From assembly GCA_013694945.1 (NCBI GenBank), contig JACDBM010000278.1:1-5691 (forward strand): 5,691 nucleotides of DNA, read 5' to 3'. Shown piece after piece: positions 1 through 5,691 of this stretch. Position 1 is the stretch's first letter; every line of letters starts with the position of its first letter. The position numbers and the translations under genes were made by a program. The notes beneath the pieces are model-generated. The model worked only from the letters and a program-made list of their open reading frames with translations. It did not search any database and was not told where the DNA came from. Origin of the DNA: Chthoniobacterales bacterium (GTDB lineage Bacteria; Verrucomicrobiota; Verrucomicrobiia; Chthoniobacterales; UBA10450).

Positions 1-499
1 ACCAAAGCATAAAGAGCGTAAGCGACGCGATCAGCCCCGCCGCGGCTGGAATGGGAAAGCCGCGAAAATTCTTGTCGGCGTCTTTGCTTGAACCGGCGGC
101 CGCTATGCAATTAAAGCGCGCCAGGCGCAAGGCACCGCAAAGCAAATAAACAAACGCGACCACCCAACCGGCGCGCGGGAAATCGACGAGCACAATTCGG
201 TAAACCATCAGTGCCGGTGCGAGCCCGAACGAAACCGTGTCCGCGAGGGAGTCAAACTCGCGTCCGAACGGGCTGTCCTGACCGCCGAGCCGGGCCAGCC
301 TCCCATCGAGCAGATCAAAAATGCAGGCCCCCAGGATATACCAGATCGCGGTATGGAAGAGCACAGCGGCTGCATGCGGATCGCCGCTTTGCAGCAACGC
401 CCCCTGCACGATCTTGAGCGTCGCTGCGAAACCGCAGAAGAGATTCCCTGCCGTCATCAGATTCGGCAGCAGGTAAATCTTCGGGTTGGGGTCGTTCAT
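1..499 (-). CDS. pssA: CDP-diacylglycerol-serine O-phosphatidyltransferase, C-terminus cut by the window edge
   Basis: The product is an integral membrane enzyme that transfers a phosphatidyl group from CDP-diacylglycerol to L-serine, giving phosphatidylserine and CMP. Translating the minus strand from the ATG at 499-497 gives 166 uninterrupted residues to the left edge. The complete CDP-alcohol phosphatidyltransferase signature DGxxAR(x8)GxxxDxxxD is present at residues 65-87: Asp65, Gly66, Ala69, Arg70, Gly79, Asp83 and Asp87, with Asp62 just before. These acidic residues hold the metal ions and the CDP moiety. Hydrophobic stretches around 42-62, 90-105 and 111-124 look like membrane helices. 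RLARFN (125-130) and FRGFPIPAAAG (145-155) fit the Gram-positive-type (type II) PssA family rather than the E. coli phospholipase-D-like enzyme. The start is fixed by a four-base ATGA overlap with the upstream psd stop, which suggests translational coupling. No Shine-Dalgarno sequence precedes it. The family name is firm; the missing C-terminus should hold the last membrane helices. Confidence 0.93.
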   Translation of the reverse strand, partial: MNDPNPKIYLLPNLMTAGNLFCGFAATLKIVQGALLQSGDPHAAAVLFHTAIWYILGACIFDLLDGRLARLGGQDSPFGREFDSLADTVSFGLAPALMVYRIVLVDFPRAGWVVAFVYLLCGALRLARFNCIAAAGSSKDADKNFRGFPIPAAAGLIASLTLFMLW

Positions 500-1131
500 T
501 GCCGTGGCAGCCGCGCGATCACACTCCTGCCGCCCACCACGCGCTCACCCACCTTTACTGTCACCGTCGCTTCCAGAGGCAGGAACACTTCGGTCCGCGA
601 GCCGAAGCGAATCATGCCGAAGCGTTCGCCTTTTTCTACCGTGTCGCCAATTTTCGACCAGCCGACAATCCGGCGCGCAACCGCGCCAGTGAGTTGCTTT
701 ACCACCAGCGTAGCGCGCGGGTTCGCGAAAGCCCACGTCATCGACTCGTTCTTGCCCGAACAATCCGGACTGCGCGCGTCCAGGCAAAGACCCTCGCGAT
801 GTTGCCGATAGACGATCTTTCCTTCGATTGGCGCGCGGTTGGTATGGACATCAAAAACAGAAAGGAAAATCCCAACCCGCTTCATGGTGGTTTTTACCAC
901 CTCCATTTCTTCGATCTCGACAACGTCCGCGACCACCCCATCCGCTGCGGCGACGACACTCTCAGCATCCTGCGGCGAGACGCGCTCCGGGTCGCGAAAG
1001 AATGCAAAGGTGTAAAGAATGAGCGCAATGAAGAGCAGGGAAAGCCATGGCAGGAAAAGCCATGCTACGACGGTGAGGGCGGCGAGGACCGCAAATATCC
1101 AGCGGCCTTCGTAAAGCGTCTGCCAGCGCAT
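496..1131 (-). CDS. psd: Phosphatidylserine decarboxylase proenzyme, short type
   Basis: This is a pyruvoyl-dependent decarboxylase that converts phosphatidylserine to phosphatidylethanolamine at the inner membrane. It is made as a proenzyme that cleaves itself. From the ATG at 1131 it has 211 residues, typical of the short Psd subfamily and shorter than E. coli Psd. A hydrophobic N-terminal segment (about residues 11-45) could form two membrane helices. Next come the AADG motif (62-65) and VFDVHTNRAPIEG (92-104) with the conserved His96. Near the C-terminus, FGSRTEVFLP (176-185) contains the Gly-Ser cleavage site, so Ser178 should become the pyruvoyl group of the small alpha chain. The frame also offers an upstream TTG at 1176 that would add 15 residues. 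I prefer the ATG because the extension (LDQPGSG...) is not family-like, but neither start has a Shine-Dalgarno sequence. Its stop codon overlaps the pssA start, so the two enzymes of PE synthesis are encoded as one unit. Confidence 0.92.
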   Translation of the reverse strand: MRWQTLYEGRWIFAVLAALTVVAWLFLPWLSLLFIALILYTFAFFRDPERVSPQDAESVVAAADGVVADVVEIEEMEVVKTTMKRVGIFLSVFDVHTNRAPIEGKIVYRQHREGLCLDARSPDCSGKNESMTWAFANPRATLVVKQLTGAVARRIVGWSKIGDTVEKGERFGMIRFGSRTEVFLPLEATVTVKVGERVVGGRSVIARLPRQ

Positions 1132-1299
1132 AGTTGGGCAATTAAGTTCGAGGCCGGACCCCGGCTGGTCAAGCAAGCTTCGGAGGCTGTTCTACTATTT
1201 CGCGACTTCAGGAACTCTGAAGCCCAAGATGCTGTGCTCATCGTTCCGCGGCGCACAATCTGTTGGGGAAATCGGTTCCGCCCATGCGGTAGAAAGTGG

Positions 1300-1328
1300 T
1301 TGTCCCGCAGAGGGTTCTCACCTACATT
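1300..1328 (+). promoter_or_regulatory. Candidate sigma70-like promoter for gyrB
   Basis: TTGTCC (1300-1305) and TACATT (1323-1328) are separated by exactly 17 bases. Each matches the sigma70 consensus hexamers at 4 of 6 positions. Transcription would begin near 1335, giving a leader of only about 20 bases before the gyrB ATG. The match is modest and could be chance in a 224-base region. Confidence 0.35.
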
Positions 1329-1334
1329 TCCCCT

Positions 1335-1351
1335 CGGCAGTTTCTCTGCCG
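1335..1351 (+). promoter_or_regulatory. Stem-loop immediately upstream of the gyrB start codon
   Basis: CGGCAG (1335-1340) and CTGCCG (1346-1351) form a perfect 6-bp stem with a TTTCT loop. TTTT and then the ATG at 1356 follow. The stem occupies the place where a Shine-Dalgarno sequence would be. It could be a 5'-end mRNA-stabilising hairpin, a translational control element or a protein-binding dyad. The stem plus four U residues resembles a minimal intrinsic terminator, but it is too short and too close to the start to call one. The dyad itself is certain; a function is inference. Confidence 0.4.
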
Positions 1352-1355
1352 TTTT

Positions 1356-3941
1356 ATGCTCGACGCACAGGACGAAATTACCCTTGGAAAATCAACCCGC
1401 GACGCGGCCACCGGCATTGCGCAAAGCCAGAAATACGACGCCGCACAGATCGACAAACTGGAGGGTCTCGAAGCCGTCCGCAAGCGCCCCGGCATGTATA
1501 TCGGCGACCCGGATGAGCGCGGGTTGCACCATTGCGTCTTTGAAGTTTTAGACAATTCGATCGACGAACATCTCGCCGGCTATTGCAACAAGATCGACGT
1601 CGCAGTGCATGTGGATGGATCAGTTTCCATTCGCGACAACGGCCGCGGCATTCCGGTCGACATGCATCCGAAGTTCAAAATGCCGGCCGTCGAGCTGGTG
1701 CTCACGAATCTGCACGCCGGCGGAAAATTCGGACAGGGTGCTTACAAGTACTCCGGCGGCCTGCACGGCGTCGGCGCGAAGTGCGTGAATGCACTTTCGG
1801 ATTGGTTCAAGGTCGAGGTCTCGCGCGACGGCAAGGTTTACCACATGGGTTTCGAGCGCGGAAAAACGACCCAGAAGCTGGAAGTGATTGGAGAGCTGAA
1901 GAACAAAAAGACCACTGGCACTCTCATCACCTTCCTGCCCGACGCCACCATCTTCACGATTACGACGGAGTTTAAGTTCGACCGCCTCGGAAGCCGGTTG
2001 CGCGAACTCGCCTTCCTGAATCCCGGACTGGAAATCACGCTCTTGGATGAACGAGGCGAATCGCCGAAGAAAGAGATTTTTTTCTACAAGCACGGAATCG
2101 AGGAATTCGTGCGCCAGCTCGGTGAGAACAAGCAGGTCATTCACCCGAAGCCTGTGATCCTTTCGCGCCAGCGGGACGAGGTTTTCGTCGATGTCGTTCT
2201 GCAATACAACGACAGCTACAATGACCAGATCCTGTGCTTCGCCAATTCGATTCCGAATCCAGACGGCGGCACTCACCTGACCGGTTTCCGGAGCGCGCTG
2301 ACCAAGGCGGTGAATCAATACGCAAAAGCGAACAGTCTGATCAAGGACAAGGACCCGGCGATCTCCGGCGACGATGTTCGCGAAGGGCTTACCTGCGTCC
2401 TCAGTATCAAACTACCGAACCCGCGCTTCGAATCGCAAACCAAGGTGAAGCTCGTCAACACCGAGATCGACGGCATCGTCAACTCGGTCGTCTACGAGGG
2501 TCTGATGACCTTTTTCGACCAGAATCCGCCGATCGCGAAACGCATCTTCGAGAAAGTGCTGACCGCAGCTCGCGCGCGGGAAGCCGCGCGCAAAGCGCGC
2601 GAGACAATCCGAAAGGGTGCGCTGACCGGGGGCGGTCTTCCCGGCAAACTGGCGGACTGCTCGGAACGCGATCCAGACCTGACGGAGTTGTACATCGTGG
2701 AGGGTGACTCTGCCGGGGGCTCGGCGAAGCAGGGGCGCGATCGCCGTTATCAGGCCATCCTGCCGATTCGCGGGAAGCTCATTAACGTGGAGAAAGCTCG
2801 CCTCGACCAGGCGCTGAAGAACAACGAGATCCAGTCCATGATCACGGCGATCGGCACTGGGATTGGAAAACCGAAGGAAGACGGGCGAGACGGGAAAGAT
2901 GGGGGCAAGGACGAAGGCACCTTTGATATCTCGAAGCTGCGCTACGGGCGAATCATCATCATGACTGACGCGGACGTGGACGGCTCCCACATTCGCACCT
3001 TGCTGCTCACGTTTTTCTATCGGCAGATGACAGAGCTGGTCCGCTCCGGAAAAATCTACATCGCCCAGCCGCCGCTCTATCAGATTAAACGGAAAAAGCG
3101 CGAGGAGTATGTCGAGGACGATATCCAGTTGAACAAAATCTTGATTTCGTTAGGCGCGGAGGATGTGCGGCTCCGAAATTTGGCCGACGGCAAGGAGATC
3201 AGCGCCGCGCAGTTGAAGGACATTCTGCAATCGCTGGAGAAACTTGCGAAGTTGAGTGAATCCGTTCGCCGTCACGGCGGAGATTTCGAGACCTTCCTTG
3301 CGCAGCGCGACGCGCGGACGGGCAAGCTTCCGAGCTATCTAGTAAAAGTGCGCGAAGGCAATGACGAATCGGTCCGGTATTTCCATGATGAACAGGAGGT
3401 GCGCAGATTCCACGAGGAGAACCTCGATCTGAACCTGTTCGATGTGGACATGGGACAGGAACTTCTGCCTCTCGTGCCGGTGACAGCTAAAGCGAACGGC
3501 GCGCGCCGACGCGCCCGCAAGGTGGAGCTGCACGAGGCGACCACGATTCAAAAATTGATCGGTGAGCTCGCGCGCAAGGGACTCAAGGTCGACCACTACG
3601 CGGCGAGCGACCGGCCGATCTTCGAGCTGATCGAAGGCGAGGGTGACAAAGCCACGACGCATTCCCTTTTCTCGATCCCCGAAATTCACCAGAAAATCGT
3701 CGAGATCGGGCGGCGCGGAGTGCAGATCAAACGCTTCAAAGGGCTGGGAGAAATGAACGCGAAAGAGCTCTTCAATACCACGATGGACCCGAACAAGCGC
3801 AAGCTCCTGAAGGTCGACTTGAACGACAACAATGCGGTTGAAGCCGATCAGATGTTCACGCGGCTGATGGGCGATGTAGTGGAGCCGCGCCGGCAATACA
3901 TCGAGGACAACGCACTGAACGTCCGAAATCTCGACGTTTAG
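1356..3941 (+). CDS. gyrB: DNA gyrase subunit B
   Basis: This is the ATPase subunit of type IIA topoisomerase, which works with GyrA in an A2B2 complex to introduce negative supercoils. From the ATG at 1356 it has 861 residues. In the GHKL ATPase domain I see RPGMYIGD (44-51), Glu63 and Asn67 in VFEVLDNSIDE, DNGRGIPV (94-101) and the ATP-lid stretch AGGKFGQGAYKYSGGLHGVG (121-140). All sit at a constant +21 offset from E. coli numbering, so the catalytic base Glu42 equals Glu63. QTKVKLVN (361-368) carries the transducer-domain lysine, Lys363. The TOPRIM motifs are EGDSAGG (449-455) and DADVDG (538-543), with a C-terminal RFKGLGEMN and a final MGDVVEPRRQYIE. Length and a ~170-residue insertion after PPLYQIKRKK match the E. 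coli-type GyrB rather than the ~640-residue form, and argue against ParE. A GTG at 1296 would add 20 residues that do not look like GyrB, so I reject it. The N-terminus before KYDAAQIDKLEGLE is about 20 residues longer than in E. coli. Confidence 0.97.
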   Translation: MLDAQDEITLGKSTRDAATGIAQSQKYDAAQIDKLEGLEAVRKRPGMYIGDPDERGLHHCVFEVLDNSIDEHLAGYCNKIDVAVHVDGSVSIRDNGRGIPVDMHPKFKMPAVELVLTNLHAGGKFGQGAYKYSGGLHGVGAKCVNALSDWFKVEVSRDGKVYHMGFERGKTTQKLEVIGELKNKKTTGTLITFLPDATIFTITTEFKFDRLGSRLRELAFLNPGLEITLLDERGESPKKEIFFYKHGIEEFVRQLGENKQVIHPKPVILSRQRDEVFVDVVLQYNDSYNDQILCFANSIPNPDGGTHLTGFRSALTKAVNQYAKANSLIKDKDPAISGDDVREGLTCVLSIKLPNPRFESQTKVKLVNTEIDGIVNSVVYEGLMTFFDQNPPIAKRIFEKVLTAARAREAARKARETIRKGALTGGGLPGKLADCSERDPDLTELYIVEGDSAGGSAKQGRDRRYQAILPIRGKLINVEKARLDQALKNNEIQSMITAIGTGIGKPKEDGRDGKDGGKDEGTFDISKLRYGRIIIMTDADVDGSHIRTLLLTFFYRQMTELVRSGKIYIAQPPLYQIKRKKREEYVEDDIQLNKILISLGAEDVRLRNLADGKEISAAQLKDILQSLEKLAKLSESVRRHGGDFETFLAQRDARTGKLPSYLVKVREGNDESVRYFHDEQEVRRFHEENLDLNLFDVDMGQELLPLVPVTAKANGARRRARKVELHEATTIQKLIGELARKGLKVDHYAASDRPIFELIEGEGDKATTHSLFSIPEIHQKIVEIGRRGVQIKRFKGLGEMNAKELFNTTMDPNKRKLLKVDLNDNNAVEADQMFTRLMGDVVEPRRQYIEDNALNVRNLDV

Positions 3942-3949
3942 TTTGGCGC

Positions 3950-4726
3950 GTGCGCGGGCTCTTTCATCGCTGGCGGCGCGCGACACGATGCTACGCGATT
4001 TGCGCCGTCGCCCGCTCGGGCAGCAATATGCTCTCCGATGGTTTGCGCGCGACGGGCAAGGCCGGAAAACCGAAACAGTATTTTTGCGAGAAATTAGAAG
4101 CTCGCTATGGCGCGCAGTACCAGCTTGATCCGGCGGCTGATTATGCCGACTACGTGCGCCGCGTGGTGCTGGCGGCGGCCACGCCCAATCATGTTTTTGG
4201 ATGCAAGTTAATGGGTTGGGATCTCCAGTCATTCCTCGCCCGCTTGCGCCGGACGCTGGCCTTCGGACCGCCAAACGCGCCCGATTTGCTGCTCCTGCGC
4301 GCCGCGCTGCCGGGGCTGAAGTTTATCTACATACGCCGGCGCGACCGGTTGCGTCAGGCAATCTCAAAGGCACGCGCCTTGCAAAGCGACATATGGCGAT
4401 TCGATCAGTCGAAACAACCGTTGTCTCCAGCCGAATTCGATCCAAAGCTGATCTCGCATTGCATCGAGGACGTGACCCGGGAGGAAGAAATCTTGAGCGA
4501 ATTTTTCGAGCAGAGCCGCATCAAACCGTTTTGTTTCGAGTATGAAGACTTCTGTCACGATTATCAGGGGTGTCTTGAAGCCGCGCTTAAGTTTCTCGGT
4601 CTTCGCGTGCCCCGCGGCATCACCTTGCGCGGGCCGCTGACTATCCGACAGGCCGACGCAACGTCCGAGGAGTGGGAGACTCGCTATCGCGCACTAGCTT
4701 CTGTTGCTCTTTCCTCAAAGATGTGA
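3950..4726 (+). CDS. Stf0-family sulfotransferase (PAPS-dependent), substrate unknown
   Basis: This 258-residue protein resembles the Stf0 family, whose mycobacterial founder sulfates trehalose at the 2-position using PAPS. The likely 5'-phosphosulfate loop is ARSGSNMLSDGLRATGKAGK (21-40). HVFGCKLMGWD (81-91) follows. A 3'-phosphate-binding region, FIYIRRRDRLRQAISKARALQ (125-145), holds Arg129-131 and Ser139. The tail RQADATSEEWETRYRA (233-248) matches the family's C-terminal signature. Where I recall the Stf0 catalytic Glu36, this protein reads GKPKQYF, with Gln43 at that position. It starts with GTG because the frame upstream is open into gyrB but has no ATG, GTG or TTG in the last hundred bases, and the sulfate-donor loop begins too near the N-terminus for a later start. 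No signal peptide is seen, so it is probably cytoplasmic. It lies 8 bases after gyrB with no terminator between, so co-transcription is likely. Family assignment is good; an actual trehalose role is unsupported. Confidence 0.85.
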   Translation: MRGLFHRWRRATRCYAICAVARSGSNMLSDGLRATGKAGKPKQYFCEKLEARYGAQYQLDPAADYADYVRRVVLAAATPNHVFGCKLMGWDLQSFLARLRRTLAFGPPNAPDLLLLRAALPGLKFIYIRRRDRLRQAISKARALQSDIWRFDQSKQPLSPAEFDPKLISHCIEDVTREEEILSEFFEQSRIKPFCFEYEDFCHDYQGCLEAALKFLGLRVPRGITLRGPLTIRQADATSEEWETRYRALASVALSSKM

Positions 4727-4741
4727 CGCGAGGACTTCACC

Positions 4742-4771
4742 CGGAGCCGTAGCGTGATGTCCGTTCTTTTT
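4742..4771 (+). terminator. Weak candidate intrinsic terminator after the sulfotransferase gene
   Basis: CGGA (4742-4745) can pair with TCCG (4760-4763), directly followed by the T-rich run TTCTTTTT (4764-4771). The site starts 15 bases after the sulfotransferase stop, in the convergent gap where a terminator is expected. The stem is only four pairs around a 14-base loop, so this is suggestive at best. Confidence 0.25.
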
Positions 4772-4864
4772 GTGAGGTCTTTCGTCGTCTTCGCGACTCG
4801 GGATGACACCCCTGGAAGTGTGAGCGAGTTGGAGGCGTTGAAGGTCACTGACGCAGACTTTGTA

Positions 4865-4879
4865 GCGGCCAGCGACCGC
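4865..4879 (-). repeat. Small hairpin just downstream of the opcA stop
   Basis: Read on the minus strand, GCGGTC and GGCCGC form a six-pair stem (one G-U pair) around a GCT loop, starting 8 bases after the opcA stop codon. On the plus strand the same position is a C-A mismatch, so the fold is better in the opcA transcript. No T-run follows, so it is not a classical intrinsic terminator. It may protect the 3' end or assist Rho-dependent ending, or be chance. Confidence 0.25.
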
Positions 4880-4887
4880 CACCACAA

Positions 4888-5691
4888 TCAGAGCAGGTCG
4901 CGCACTGCTTCGACTGCGCGGAGGTATATGCGATGTGGACCGCCTCGCATCAGCTCTTCGCTTATTAACTGCACGGGCTCGTTGCTCCCGGCCGGCATGA
5001 GCTGATGCATCCGCAACTTTCCACTGACTTGCGTTGAGACCTCGAGCAGATCGCTCCCGGCTGGATGGATCACCCGCAGCTGCGTCGTCGCGCAGAAGAT
5101 GGTGCAGCGTCCAATCGGCTCGCCTGCCTTTTCCTGAAACGCAACTTCGACTACGCGGCCCTTTGGATCTGAAAACGAGAGCTTCGTCTCGGCTCCACCG
5201 GATTTGCGCGTCCATTCCAGCTGCGCAGCCAGCCAGCCGACGAGCAACATCGCGCTCGAGCGAAAGCCGGGGGCGAAGTCAATCTCGACCCGGATGATCG
5301 CCGCCAGGCGCGAATGGCAGGAGGGTTGATCGAAAAATTGCGCGAGCGCGAGCCGCACGTGCACGAGACGCGTCCAGTTCAGATCGCAAAGCACGAGACG
5401 CTGATTGGATTCTTCCCGCGCGACTTCGATGAGACGCATTTGCGCTTCGAAGTGGTGCCACGAATGACTGTCGTAAATCAGCCGATCGACCCAGATCCAG
5501 AGTTGCGGGTCCATCGGATCATGGAACTCGCCGTGCCACCAGAGGTAAAACGGCAGGTCGGAGTCAAGGTGGGAAAAAACGATGTTCGGCAGCAGCTTGG
5601 CAGACGAACCCTGCAGGGAAAACGAGATTTGCTCCGAGCAAACTTGCTTGCGCCCGGCTCGGCTGACATGGCAATGAGCGCTGATCCAGGC
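4888..5691 (-). CDS. opcA: OpcA-type glucose-6-phosphate dehydrogenase assembly protein, N-terminus cut by the window edge
   Basis: OpcA proteins bind and activate glucose-6-phosphate dehydrogenase (Zwf), the NADPH-forming entry step of the oxidative pentose phosphate pathway; in cyanobacteria the effect is allosteric. The frame is open from the right edge to the TGA at 4890-4888, giving the last 267 residues. Counting from the first visible residue, AWISAHCH (1-8) and KQVCSEQI (15-22) match the conserved core. SDLPFYLWWHGEF (44-56), LIYDSHSW (71-78), DLNWTRLVHVRLALAQFFD (103-121) and LLVGWLAAQLEW (149-160) follow the family order. The in-frame ATG at 5514 is not the start, because family-like sequence continues 59 residues upstream of it. 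Roughly 80 to 130 N-terminal residues are probably missing, judged from usual lengths of about 350 to 450. It is convergent with the sulfotransferase gene, 161 bases apart. Zwf is often the upstream neighbour, which would lie outside the window; that is inference. Confidence 0.85.
   Translation of the reverse strand, partial: AWISAHCHVSRAGRKQVCSEQISFSLQGSSAKLLPNIVFSHLDSDLPFYLWWHGEFHDPMDPQLWIWVDRLIYDSHSWHHFEAQMRLIEVAREESNQRLVLCDLNWTRLVHVRLALAQFFDQPSCHSRLAAIIRVEIDFAPGFRSSAMLLVGWLAAQLEWTRKSGGAETKLSFSDPKGRVVEVAFQEKAGEPIGRCTIFCATTQLRVIHPAGSDLLEVSTQVSGKLRMHQLMPAGSNEPVQLISEELMRGGPHRIYLRAVEAVRDLL

Larger units (their letters stand above)
1132..1355. other. Divergent intergenic region between psd and gyrB
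   Basis: This 224-base gap separates divergently transcribed psd and gyrB and must hold both promoters. I see three short perfect dyads: a 5-bp one at 1153-1165 (GCCGG/CCGGC, loop ACC), a 6-bp one at 1206-1222 (CTTCAG/CTGAAG, loop GAACT) and a 6-bp one at 1335-1351 (CGGCAG/CTGCCG, loop TTTCT). The only reasonable -35/-10 pair I find faces gyrB and is listed separately. I found no convincing promoter for psd. Open frames through the region lack codon patterns or motifs of a real gene. If psd actually starts at the TTG at 1176, the gap shrinks to 179 bases. Confidence 0.7.

Noticed and set aside
1141..1173. TTGACC box upstream of psd on the minus strand as a -35 element
   Set aside because: At 16-18 bases spacing there is no acceptable -10 hexamer (GAACTT or CGAACT), so I do not call a psd promoter.
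1296..1355. Extended gyrB start at GTG 1296
   Set aside because: It would add 20 residues unlike any GyrB N-terminus and would bury the candidate promoter and the hairpin within coding sequence. The ATG at 1356 is better placed.
499..1551. 350-codon open frame on the plus strand
   Set aside because: It lies antisense to psd and runs into gyrB. Its translation is rich in Arg, Pro and His with no recognisable motif, while psd on the other strand has its full set of catalytic motifs.
1620..2318. 232-codon minus-strand open frame within gyrB
   Set aside because: It is antisense to the conserved GyrB ATPase and transducer domains, with no start context or motif of its own.
3339..4274. 311-codon open frame on the minus strand
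   Set aside because: It spans the gyrB 3' end and the sulfotransferase 5' half in antisense. Both overlapped genes are clearly real, and the translation looks like a high-GC shadow.
4784..4797. GTCG/CGAC dyad in the convergent gap
   Set aside because: It has only four base pairs and no T-run follows on either strand, so it is well within chance.
4715..5215. 166-codon minus-strand open frame covering the opcA end and the convergent gap
   Set aside because: It is out of frame with opcA, is low-complexity (Arg, Ser, Ala) and covers conserved opcA coding sequence. The gap portion alone shows no motif.

Overview
This is a GC-rich bacterial chromosomal window with five protein-coding genes, two of them cut by the window edges. 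It looks like ordinary core-genome territory. The GyrB N-terminal region (a DERGLHHCVFEVLDNSIDEH-type stretch), the psd-pssA pair and the Stf0-type sulfotransferase together remind me most of a Verrucomicrobiota bacterium, possibly a soil Chthoniobacterales-like lineage. That placement is a judgement from memory and not a computed result.

Layout, left to right. (1) Minus strand, 1-1131: a two-gene phosphatidylethanolamine operon, psd (phosphatidylserine decarboxylase) followed by pssA (CDP-diacylglycerol-serine O-phosphatidyltransferase). The two overlap by four bases (ATGA), and pssA runs off the left edge. PssA makes phosphatidylserine and Psd decarboxylates it, so both steps from CDP-diacylglycerol to PE sit in one transcript. 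(2) 1132-1355: a divergent intergenic region with several small dyads and a plausible sigma70-like promoter facing gyrB. A 6-bp stem-loop ends four bases before the gyrB start codon. (3) Plus strand, 1356-3941: a complete gyrB (861 aa) of the long, E. coli-like architecture with the extra ~170-residue TOPRIM insertion, plus a small charged Gly/Lys/Asp-rich insert. (4) Plus strand, 3950-4726: a Stf0-family sulfotransferase starting with GTG only 8 bases after the gyrB stop, probably co-transcribed with it. No gyrA follows within the window. (5) 4727-4887: a short convergent intergenic region with a weak candidate terminator and a small hairpin. (6) Minus strand, 4888-5691: the C-terminal 267 residues of an OpcA-type glucose-6-phosphate dehydrogenase assembly protein, whose start lies beyond the right edge.

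None of the four visible start codons is preceded by a recognisable Shine-Dalgarno sequence. I see no tRNA, rRNA, CRISPR array, insertion sequence or phage gene. I found no convincing novel multi-gene system. The most curious points are the sulfotransferase attached to gyrB, with Gln where I recall the Stf0 catalytic Glu to be, and the SD-less starts, including a gyrB leader that is mostly a hairpin.
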